A stretch of 48,578 nt of DNA from an uncultured Prevotellaceae bacterium. Lineage in GTDB: Bacteria > Bacteroidota > Bacteroidia > Bacteroidales > Muribaculaceae. This document shows positions 41,338-48,578 of this stretch, piece after piece. Each line of letters begins with the position of its first letter. Positions within the stretch are counted from its first letter, which is position 1. Under the pieces are notes generated by a model. That model was not told the DNA's origin. It searched no databases and saw nothing but the letters and a program-made list of their open reading frames with translations. Location of the stretch: positions 1-48,578 of the forward strand of contig CAMZFV010000022.1 in the NCBI GenBank assembly GCA_947306175.1. The letters run 5' to 3'. Position numbers and translations under genes: made by a program.

Positions 41338-43999
41338 CGCTTTCCTCATCTACTACGTCTGGTTTAACAATATTCGTGTTATCCCACAAAACATTACCAT
41401 TCCCATCCTTTATAAACATCTGATAGTTTTCATTATCATAGTACTTATCAGCATGGAAAACAAGTCGGCAATGGGTATAGGTTTCAGATATATCGGAAAA
41501 CACCTTACCTTGTTCCGTTGAACTTGACGCACTACAATATCTGATGTTACCTTCGTTGTTATATGCTATGAGCAATGGAACGTTAGCCCAAGACGGTGTT
41601 GTTTCACCACCCCAATAACTTATCGTTCTCATACCATCCACAGCAGCAGGAAGTTCAATGTCTTTACTTGTTAAGACATTCGTTGGATATTGGCTTGAAG
41701 CATTCTGCCCAAAAACTACTAAAAGTTCTGCGTGCCAATCTTGGTTAACGAATATTGCAGGGATGTTTCCGTTTGCGTCAGCCTCTGGGTTAATAAATCT
41801 TTCCACGAAATCCATTGCACCATCAGCATTATCATATTCGTTTTGACTATAAGTCCAAATAGGATTGTTTTCATCATCAGTCCAAATAATTGCAGTTTCG
41901 GCTTTTGCTTTTGCTTTAAAAGCAAAACAAATGTATTTACACCCAGCAGGAAGTGTGTAATCTCTAGGATTATACCTTTGAGTATACATGCCAAGAATGT
42001 TCAAGTTTTCATCAAATGCAATTATAGAAGAACTCGTATCAGCAGTCGAGTAATCTCCTGATTTGTAATAGATTTTTGATATGCCATCTACTGGAATAAG
42101 TTTTGAAACAAAGCCTTCGGCATAATATGCTTGCATCTTGCAATATCCGACATCTGCGGTGACAAATCTAACGTTCTTATAGGCGGGGTTGTCCTCCACC
42201 GCAGTTGCCGTGATAATAACATCGCCAGTGACTTGTTCAATGTACACACGACCAGTTGACGGGGTGTAAGCGTTGGCGACTGGTTCGCCGCCCATCGTTA
42301 CAACCACATTGACTTTCCACAAGGTTTCGGCCTTGATGTAGCAGGTGAATGCGCTGCCCTTGGTTACCTGCACAACATTGCTTGCGAATGCTGTATCATT
42401 CTCATCGGTGATGGTCAAGTGCTGCACATTGGAAGGCACATTTACCTCCCAGAAGTTGGCAGATGCGCTCGCTTGGATGGTCACGTTAGTAGTCGTGCCT
42501 GTGTGTATTTTCACGTTATAACCGCCTGCGTTATCACTTTCAACCGTGCATCCGGTTGCCGTAGGAGCGGCATCAATCACATAACCATTGGCGGCAGGCT
42601 TGACATTGATAGTGTAAGGCATATCATCGGGATAGATGCTGGCCGATGAGCCAAGCACATCATCACCGTGCATGAATGTCACATGGGTGCCGTTCAACGA
42701 CACAGTGATAGGTGTTTGCTTGGATGCAATGCAGACAACCTCCAGGTTGCCCGTGATGTCGGCACTCGCCACCTGTAACCTTGCGGTCTTACCGTCTTGG
42801 GCAGGGGTGTATGTGTGCGCCACGTTGGTGCTGGTGCCGCTCAACCTAACGATGATGCTTCGTGGCAAGTTGTAGTACTTGTTTGCACGGATTGTCGTGT
42901 CAAGGCTTTGCCCAGCTTGGACGCTGGTTGCGTCAATCGTGCAACCAGTGCTTCCCGTGAATATGACCGCTCTACCACTTACCGCACTTGCCGCAAGAGT
43001 GATGGGACCAGCAACGGTAATCTCAATATATCTCGACCCGTCAGCGTCACCAGTCGGGGTTGACGTAACCTGCTCACCGTTGATGGTGATGGACGTGAAC
43101 ACATGGCCTGCCGACTGGGGAACAAGGATGAGTTTAAGATAGCCCTCATTGACTTGTGTTCCGCTCGTCACCGCATTACCCTCGGCATCCTTTACAGGAG
43201 TGGTCGAGTTGAGGCCGCTGAATGTGCCGAAAGTCAACGTATACTGACGCTTGGCCACCGTCTTCCAATCGGGTCTTTTACCCACAAACGCAAGGTTGGC
43301 AAGACCAGACTGGGGGTCAAACAACGCTTTGAGGTTGAGGTAGATTTCCTTTACCATGCGGGCAGAAGGAATAGAGATAGCGCTACTTGCCGCATCACAT
43401 TCTATGTCGTCCACAATGTCGATGTGTCGTGATTGAGACTCTTCGATCATTCTTTTGAGCTCCTTGCCCATTTCAGCGCTGAGAGCGTCGTCCTCTCCAC
43501 CCTCGGTGAGGTTGTTGATGACCTTAATCTTGGCGGCACCGACTTGGATCATGTTTAATGATCTCGTGCTCCAACGGTAGAGAATGTTGGTGACCTTGTT
43601 ACAGTATAAGACATTCTCGTTGCAACCGATTGTCTCATAATCATCCTGTGCAGTACACTTTTTGATTGTGGATAGGTCGGGATCATAAATGACCATGCCG
43701 GGATCTATATGGACTGGTGTACCGTCAAGTTCCTCGCCCATGCTATCGAGATAAACGACAGAACCCAAGCTTTGAATGAGCTGTTGCAGCTGGGTGATGC
43801 TGGTTGACAGATTGGTGTCAGCGGTTTGTCTTGCAGCTATTTCCGCGAGTAGCGCTTGGGCTGTTGCCGTTCCGGCGATTTTGACTGCAAGAAAGGCTAG
43901 CACAGCTGCAATAATGGTGTTGGTGATCGTTGCTGGCTCCTCCGCTTCATCAATGAACTGGATAAGCTCTTCAATCTGTTGTTGTGTTAGGTTTTCCAT
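41324..43999 (-). CDS. Phage tail fibre/receptor-binding-like protein
   Basis: An 891-aa modular protein. The N-terminus has an acidic helix and a hydrophobic stretch (TNTIIAAVLAFLAVKIAG), then a coiled coil (LAEIAARQTADTNLSTSITQ). A middle part has several ~80-residue beta domains of Ig/bacterial-repeat type (TLTFGTFSGLNST..., TVSLNGTHVTF..., WEVNVPSNVQH..., WKVNVVVTMGG...). The C-terminal ~250 residues contain two related jelly-roll-like domains (YKSGDYSTADTSSSIIAFD and ...YCSASSSTEQGKVF). This build suggests a distal tail or fibre protein involved in receptor binding. Its place between tail structural genes and the phosphoesterase supports this. No catalytic motif is seen. Confidence 0.7.
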   Translation of the reverse strand: MENLTQQQIEELIQFIDEAEEPATITNTIIAAVLAFLAVKIAGTATAQALLAEIAARQTADTNLSTSITQLQQLIQSLGSVVYLDSMGEELDGTPVHIDPGMVIYDPDLSTIKKCTAQDDYETIGCNENVLYCNKVTNILYRWSTRSLNMIQVGAAKIKVINNLTEGGEDDALSAEMGKELKRMIEESQSRHIDIVDDIECDAASSAISIPSARMVKEIYLNLKALFDPQSGLANLAFVGKRPDWKTVAKRQYTLTFGTFSGLNSTTPVKDAEGNAVTSGTQVNEGYLKLILVPQSAGHVFTSITINGEQVTSTPTGDADGSRYIEITVAGPITLAASAVSGRAVIFTGSTGCTIDATSVQAGQSLDTTIRANKYYNLPRSIIVRLSGTSTNVAHTYTPAQDGKTARLQVASADITGNLEVVCIASKQTPITVSLNGTHVTFMHGDDVLGSSASIYPDDMPYTINVKPAANGYVIDAAPTATGCTVESDNAGGYNVKIHTGTTTNVTIQASASANFWEVNVPSNVQHLTITDENDTAFASNVVQVTKGSAFTCYIKAETLWKVNVVVTMGGEPVANAYTPSTGRVYIEQVTGDVIITATAVEDNPAYKNVRFVTADVGYCKMQAYYAEGFVSKLIPVDGISKIYYKSGDYSTADTSSSIIAFDENLNILGMYTQRYNPRDYTLPAGCKYICFAFKAKAKAETAIIWTDDENNPIWTYSQNEYDNADGAMDFVERFINPEADANGNIPAIFVNQDWHAELLVVFGQNASSQYPTNVLTSKDIELPAAVDGMRTISYWGGETTPSWANVPLLIAYNNEGNIRYCSASSSTEQGKVFSDISETYTHCRLVFHADKYYDNENYQMFIKDGNGNVLWDNTNIVKPDVVDEESDGND

Positions 44000-44014
44000 C
44001 TTTTTGATGCGAAA

Positions 44015-45196
44015 TTAGTCGAATTGTTCTGAGAATTGTTCTGAGAAAAGACCTCCTCTAGCGGGCATGACGCTAGTGAAGATGCTGTCTGTTACACAGG
44101 TGTCGTTGTCCACTGGCCTGAGTTCAAGGTTGACTGCTTGTGGACTATTGGGCCGATGCGAGTAGTTCAATTCCTCTGCAGACGGTATGACCTTGATGGG
44201 GTCGCCATCGATGTCAAGGAGGTAGCACTCATCGCTGGCTATGGCATCAAGCATAAAATGGAGCTCGTTGTTGGTTTTGTATCCTGCAGAAACCTTGATA
44301 ACGCTGGTAATGGCCAACCGTTGCCTCCAGGATGAGAAATCATCGATATCAGGCTCGTAACGCTTATTGGAACCCTCATCTTGATGATTATCAAATTCGG
44401 GCGCCCATTGCGCCTCTCCGGTGAGTTCAATGATCTCGAACACTCCATAACTGTTGCGAAACTTGAGACGGTAGCGCTCACGCTGCGGCCTTGCTTCCTG
44501 GATCGCGATGCGTGCTGCAGGTTTGTCGTCGACAAGAACATCAAAGACTCCAGTAATGCTTCTATACTGATCCAGGAAGTATTGTCTAATCGCTTTCAGA
44601 TTCAGTGCGCATAATTGGCCATGGTAATCTGCCTCATCGTGAATAGCCGGCAAGCTGACAGTATTCCCGTTGGTGATGTCGCACAAGGTGAGCGTCCCCT
44701 GCAATGGGTAGAAGAAGACAAGCGGATAAAGTTCAGTTTCCTTGATATTGATGCGCCAATCATGGGTGCGGGTGGTGAGGAAGAAGTTGCAGACAGGATT
44801 GAGGAATCGCGCCTCAAAGATGTCGGTACCAGCCAGGCTGAGCTTGCGGAAGTTCTGCTTGGAAATACCACCTTGATGAGCGATAACATGCCATAAATAC
44901 GGTTCTTGTGAACCATCATCTGCCTCTATGGTGATGCTACCGTCATGGAGCCCATAGGTGATCATGGTGTCCTGTTCTCCTGGATCGCCGATGGGTGGGA
45001 TGATGGCTTCGATGAATTCTGCCAGGTTGATGGTATCTGGAGCAGCGAATTCACCTTGATAAGCCGGTTGCTCACGGGTGTACCCTTGACCGTAGATGGA
45101 AAATACGCATTGCCCCCTAAATGGCATATTGAGCATGAGGGGATTGCGGGTGAATACATGTCCCGTGGCTATGGGCTTTAAAGTGGTGGGAGGCAT
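44015..45196 (-). CDS. Prophage structural protein, probably tail/baseplate
   Basis: A 393-aa protein without a motif I can name. It is soluble, beta-rich, starts MPPTTLKPIATGHVFTRN and ends in the short repeat FSEQFSEQFD. Its ATG overlaps the stop of the 68-aa gene by one base (TAATG), so translation is coupled. The neighbours are a 684-aa tail protein upstream and the fibre downstream, so a distal tail or baseplate role is likely. I would not assign more than that. Confidence 0.65.
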   Translation of the reverse strand: MPPTTLKPIATGHVFTRNPLMLNMPFRGQCVFSIYGQGYTREQPAYQGEFAAPDTINLAEFIEAIIPPIGDPGEQDTMITYGLHDGSITIEADDGSQEPYLWHVIAHQGGISKQNFRKLSLAGTDIFEARFLNPVCNFFLTTRTHDWRINIKETELYPLVFFYPLQGTLTLCDITNGNTVSLPAIHDEADYHGQLCALNLKAIRQYFLDQYRSITGVFDVLVDDKPAARIAIQEARPQRERYRLKFRNSYGVFEIIELTGEAQWAPEFDNHQDEGSNKRYEPDIDDFSSWRQRLAITSVIKVSAGYKTNNELHFMLDAIASDECYLLDIDGDPIKVIPSAEELNYSHRPNSPQAVNLELRPVDNDTCVTDSIFTSVMPARGGLFSEQFSEQFD

Positions 45197-45402
45197 TATG
45201 TTGTGGTTACCTGGTTAAACAGTAGGCTGCCGTGGCTCAAGCCCGTGACCTGGACGGTCAACAGGAAGCGGATGCGTTCGCCGCTCGGCTTGGTCATGAA
45301 ACAGATAAAATCGCTATAGCTGCCTATGTTGGACTCCCGCCAGACCTCAAAGAGGCTGCGGCTGTCGCTGACCTGTGGCGCTATGGTGATGCTGTTACTC
45401 AT
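45196..45402 (-). CDS. Small conserved-looking prophage protein (68 aa)
   Basis: Begins MSNSITIAPQVSDSRSLFEVW and ends HGSLLFNQVTTT. It has no signal peptide or membrane segment. It sits 45 nt after the 684-aa tail gene and overlaps the next gene by one base, with the same strand and tight packing as the other tail genes, which supports it as a real gene. Function unknown. Confidence 0.6.
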   Translation of the reverse strand: MSNSITIAPQVSDSRSLFEVWRESNIGSYSDFICFMTKPSGERIRFLLTVQVTGLSHGSLLFNQVTTT

Positions 45403-45447
45403 GGCTACAAAGGTCTGAAGAAAACCGTTAAAACAAAAGGACGGATT

Positions 45448-47502
45448 TTAACTGTACTCAGCAATCATACCGACGGTGTACTGTACATCAAAGTATCGCG
45501 TTACGCGTTCAGTTCGGCCTTGCTCATCTGTTTCTAACATGCTCACCCCGACAGATGCCTCATAGTCTTTCCATACACTTCCAGGACCTGTAGGCGGCGT
45601 CGAGAATTCCTCGTCAGTTTGCCAGGCGTCACCGTAGTCTCCTGGAACCAATTCCGGCAGAGCCTCAGGTTGTTGTTCCATGAGGCGGTTAATGAGCCTC
45701 TCAATCTGCTCATCGATATTCGAGCGGTAGAACACCCACTTCCAGGTTGGCGTGGAGGGCCCTATGTTGGGCATGATCTGTTCGGCCGCACTATCCCCGG
45801 CAGGTCTCATTGTGCGCATGATCATAGAGACTTGGACGTTGTGCAGCATGGGCAAGGTGTAATCAAAACCATCGATGAGCATAGGCTGACCCTGATATTT
45901 TACAGGCTTCAGCAAGTCAAGCTTGAGCAAGTTTACAGCCGACATCCTCATGCTGACCTCTACCTTGTTGAAGGCACGTCGCAAGAGATCGTCATAACCC
46001 ATCCAGAATTGCGAGAATAGGCCGTCGCCCCACTGGAAGAGTAAAGAGAGGCGTTTGCCGGTTGCATCTGCGGGTGGGGTGATGCGTCCCGCCTGCCCGT
46101 AGGAGATGACAAAAGCCAGTGGCGTCTCGTTCTTCTCCTTGTCATTCTCACATCCTTTAATGTAGGAGTGTCGGTGAACAGCCCCAGTAATGTATCCAGG
46201 TAGATACCTGCCCTCGATGTTCACCATGGGGACGCATTCGTCCTCACTGCTGAGTTCCTCGGTCTCCACACCATTGGTCTGGGGATCCCAGCTAAAGAAG
46301 CCGCTAATGCTGTCACTATAGGCATGGTTGTTCTCGTCCCACTTGTAGAGCTTACCCGTCACTCGTTCCAGTATGAATGCCGACGGTTGCGCCACCATGC
46401 TGTTGGGATTGAATTCTTCCGCCGTGGTGATGCTCGACAACGGCAACGTCTTGACATAATCCTCCAGCCGCTCATTGACTGGAGCAGCATTATACAGGCT
46501 CGTTTTGGCCGACAGCTTCAGCTGCTTCCGCGTCTCATAGCTTACCATCGGCCATTCGGTTTGCCATGCAGTTAGGTCATTGATTGGCCGCTGCACAATG
46601 ATGTCCTTGATGAGCTCGATGCGCACACGGCGCGTGTCCTGGTTCAATAGATAGATTAGCCCAAAACGCACCTTCAGCGCCTGCAGGAACGCCTGCACCT
46701 CGCAGTCCGGCATCAGGTCGCTGTAGTTCAGGTAGCCCGTGCAGATGGCGTCGGCCACATTGTTCAGCACCACCAGCTGCGCCAGGTCGCCTGCGTCCAG
46801 TCCCTTGAACGGGTTCGAGTCGATCACATAACCCAGATCGGCAAACGCCAGCTCCAGCACACGCCACACGTACAGGAAGGCCGTCACGCCGTAGCCGTTA
46901 GGCAGCGACACGTTCATCACCGTGCCGTCCACCGGTTGCTGCTGCTGCGTGCGTGCGCGCCACACCAGCTTGCCATTGCTGTCCACACGGTTCAGCAGCC
47001 CCCAGTACACCGTGTTCACATTGTTCGACGAGATCTCCTCGCGCGCCACAGCGATGGGGAACACCGCCAGGTCATCCCCTCCGCCGTTGTCATAGGCGTC
47101 CTGCAGCAAGGCCGCCAGGCCCTCGACATCGCCATCGCCCCTCACCGGCAGCGACAGCTCATTGAGCTTGCGCTTTTTCCACGCCTCGTAGGCCTCCGAG
47201 TTGTCAAACCCCACGTTGAACGTGATGCCCTCACGCCGGCTCGCGCTCACCAGGTTCATTACCCCGCGCCGGTGATACACCCCGTCACTCACCGTGCACG
47301 ACTTGTCATCGCCCATGGGGGGCTCCACACCGTCCAGACGGTGGGGAAAACCCATGATCAGCATGTTCCTCGCCGTCGACGGCACCGTCGCCGGCAGCGA
47401 CTGGCTCCCGCGCTCATTCATCACCGGCGACCTCTCCTCCACCTGCAGCGTCAACTCACCGCCCAGGTCCAGCACGCCCTTGCTCGTCTCAATCTTCAGC
47501 AT
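45448..47502 (-). CDS. Large prophage tail/baseplate protein
   Basis: A 684-aa protein that starts 8 nt downstream of the tape-measure gene. The N-terminal ~300 residues look like a distal-tail/baseplate hub: MLKIETSKGVLDLGGELTLQVEE, then SPVMNERGSQSLPATVP and a region in which a length of sequence is compared with a fixed reference frame (YDNGGGDDLAVFPIAVARE). The C-terminal ~60 residues are more variable. The DNA changes from GC-rich (upstream half, near 46.6-47.5 kb) to GC-poorer towards its 3' end. The role is inferred from position after the tape measure. Confidence 0.65.
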   Translation of the reverse strand: MLKIETSKGVLDLGGELTLQVEERSPVMNERGSQSLPATVPSTARNMLIMGFPHRLDGVEPPMGDDKSCTVSDGVYHRRGVMNLVSASRREGITFNVGFDNSEAYEAWKKRKLNELSLPVRGDGDVEGLAALLQDAYDNGGGDDLAVFPIAVAREEISSNNVNTVYWGLLNRVDSNGKLVWRARTQQQQPVDGTVMNVSLPNGYGVTAFLYVWRVLELAFADLGYVIDSNPFKGLDAGDLAQLVVLNNVADAICTGYLNYSDLMPDCEVQAFLQALKVRFGLIYLLNQDTRRVRIELIKDIIVQRPINDLTAWQTEWPMVSYETRKQLKLSAKTSLYNAAPVNERLEDYVKTLPLSSITTAEEFNPNSMVAQPSAFILERVTGKLYKWDENNHAYSDSISGFFSWDPQTNGVETEELSSEDECVPMVNIEGRYLPGYITGAVHRHSYIKGCENDKEKNETPLAFVISYGQAGRITPPADATGKRLSLLFQWGDGLFSQFWMGYDDLLRRAFNKVEVSMRMSAVNLLKLDLLKPVKYQGQPMLIDGFDYTLPMLHNVQVSMIMRTMRPAGDSAAEQIMPNIGPSTPTWKWVFYRSNIDEQIERLINRLMEQQPEALPELVPGDYGDAWQTDEEFSTPPTGPGSVWKDYEASVGVSMLETDEQGRTERVTRYFDVQYTVGMIAEYS

Positions 47503-47510
47503 GATATCTA

Positions 47511-48578
47511 CTATTTACGAGTGAACGGGGCACGAGCCTGCGTCAGCACCTCACCCGCCCGCTCGATGTCCTGATACACAATATAAGCCCTCAAGTTCCT
47601 CACCGCCTCGGTCGCAGCCCGCAACTCGGCCGCCACACCGGCAAGGTCACCCGCCTGGGCACCGCCACCCGTGTAGCCACCCTCGGCAAAGCCGCCCGCA
47701 CCCGTGTCGCGTGGGCCGGGGCTCTGCCACGGTGCGCCCCGACGCTGCCGCCTGATAGCCTCGATCATCCCCACGGCATCCACCACACGCGGGTCACCCA
47801 TGATCGGCTGCGGCACCACATATTCCCCACGGTGCACCACCCCCGCCACCTCAAGCCTCCGGCCCTCACCCGTGTAGCCGCCCTCGCTGTAGCCGCTCAG
47901 CACACGCTCGGCCGTGCCCGTAGCTGAGCCAGCTCCGCTCGACTTCGGCTGCAGCCGCTTGATCTTGTCACGCTCAGCCTTAGCCGTCATCACCTGAGCC
48001 ACACCAGTCGCCGTCAGCATCGCAGCAGCAATCGCACCACCGATAGGCCCCAGGTCAGCAAACGCCTTCATGATCGACACAGCAGTGTCAGCCACGATCT
48101 GCGATACCTTGATCGCAAAATTCACGTCAGCATACTTCTTCTGGATCTCCAGCTTCCTGTTCTCCTTCTCCTCCTCCAGTGCCGCAGTGTCCTCACCAGC
48201 ATTCTCAGCCTGGCGGATCAGCTCGTCATACTTCGCCTCACTCATTGCGATCTCAGCATCCTGGATAGCCCCGAACATCGAGCTCGCAGCACCGCTGTAG
48301 TAATCAAAATAACGCTGCACATTCTGAGCCTGCAGCTCCAGCTTCTTCTTCTGGAACTCCCTCTCCGTGATCAGCTCATCATCCTTCAGCTTCTGATATT
48401 GGGCCAACTCACGGTCATACTCCTGCTGCCACGATAACCCCAACTGCTCACGGATGCCCCACAACTCCTCCTGGTGCTCAAACTCCAGATCACGCAGCTT
48501 CTGCAGCTTCGACCGCTCCAGCTCCTCAGTCGCCAGCCCATTCTGCTGCGCAACACTGATCATCGCATCATACGCCGC
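47511..48578 (-). CDS. Phage tail tape-measure protein, C-terminal part (cut by window edge)
   Basis: The reading frame enters from the right edge without a stop; at least 355 codons are visible. The N-terminal visible part is a long charged coiled coil (EYDRELAQYQKLKDDELITE, RKLEIQKKYADVN). It is followed by a hydrophobic, Ala/Gly-rich segment (ADLGPIGGAIAAAMLTATG) and then Gly-rich YSEGGYTGEG/FAEGGYTGGG repeats and HRGEYVVPQPIM. These are classic for the C-terminus of tape-measure proteins of siphophage-like tails. A methionine codon at 48563 should not be taken as the start. Confidence 0.85.
   Translation of the reverse strand, partial: AAYDAMISVAQQNGLATEELERSKLQKLRDLEFEHQEELWGIREQLGLSWQQEYDRELAQYQKLKDDELITEREFQKKKLELQAQNVQRYFDYYSGAASSMFGAIQDAEIAMSEAKYDELIRQAENAGEDTAALEEEKENRKLEIQKKYADVNFAIKVSQIVADTAVSIMKAFADLGPIGGAIAAAMLTATGVAQVMTAKAERDKIKRLQPKSSGAGSATGTAERVLSGYSEGGYTGEGRRLEVAGVVHRGEYVVPQPIMGDPRVVDAVGMIEAIRRQRRGAPWQSPGPRDTGAGGFAEGGYTGGGAQAGDLAGVAAELRAATEAVRNLRAYIVYQDIERAGEVLTQARAPFTRK

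Noticed and set aside
38408..48578. Integrative conjugative element instead of a prophage
   Set aside because: The visible cargo is tail tape measure, baseplate-like and fibre-like genes; no mobilisation, relaxase or conjugation (tra) genes are seen.

Overview
The window looks like a chromosome segment of a gut-type Bacteroidales bacterium, Prevotellaceae/Muribaculaceae-like; the genus cannot be fixed from sequence alone. Support comes from Bacteroidetes promoters (TTTG, 19-21 nt, TAnnTTTG) in front of most genes, the DUF177-rpmF-fabH-era-der order, BspA-type leucine-rich-repeat proteins with dockerin-like tails, DUF2851 and DUF4919 proteins, and very few strong Shine-Dalgarno sites.

Layout. 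0.2-4.6 kb: a leftward housekeeping operon (DUF177, rpmF, fabH, era, der) with a promoter at its head and a hairpin terminator at its end. 4.7-6.7 kb: the first BspA-like surface protein, leftward. 6.9-11.6 kb: leftward operon surE-gltX-outer-membrane protein-waaA, divergent from nagB (11.8-12.6 kb). 12.8-15 kb: a tiny Ala/Glu/Val-rich lipoprotein and an acyl-CoA synthetase. 15.1-20.8 kb: a leftward cluster in which a RelA/SpoT (p)ppGpp enzyme is followed by a PgpH-type 7TM-HD (c-di-AMP phosphodiesterase family) protein, a small membrane protein and a DUF4919 protein. 21-24 kb: secreted esterase, NlpC/P60 hydrolase and a cysteine-rich lipoprotein with a degenerate Rieske-like pattern. 24.2-27.5 kb: rightward glycosyltransferase and penicillin-binding protein 1A. 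27.7-34.3 kb: two rightward BspA-like LRR proteins (611 and 1400 aa). 34.9-38.1 kb: a DUF2851 protein (leftward) and a polytopic membrane protein (rightward). 38.2 kb: tRNA-Phe.

From 38.4 kb to the right edge lies an integrated element, most likely a prophage, beside tRNA-Phe. It starts with a tyrosine recombinase and then has leftward tail genes: tape measure (cut by the window edge), two or three baseplate/tail proteins, a large fibre-like protein, a calcineurin-like phosphoesterase, and a tiny membrane protein whose frame is interrupted by a TGA.

The most unusual signal is around the 27.5-34.9 kb LRR genes. Three rightward promoters there share one design: a 25-bp inverted repeat (AAAGTGT-N11-ACACTTT) at a fixed distance from a TTTG-N21-TAnnTTTG promoter. 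In two of the three, the repeat is doubled at exactly 23 bp. Those two promoters each drive a homologous, roughly 280-nt structured RNA ending in a terminator with a 71-74-nt loop. One RNA is the leader of the 1400-aa LRR gene; the other stands alone with no coding gene behind it. This looks like a small regulon and a repeated leader/ncRNA module that I cannot assign to a named RNA family. All family calls below are from recognising motifs by eye; no database search was run.
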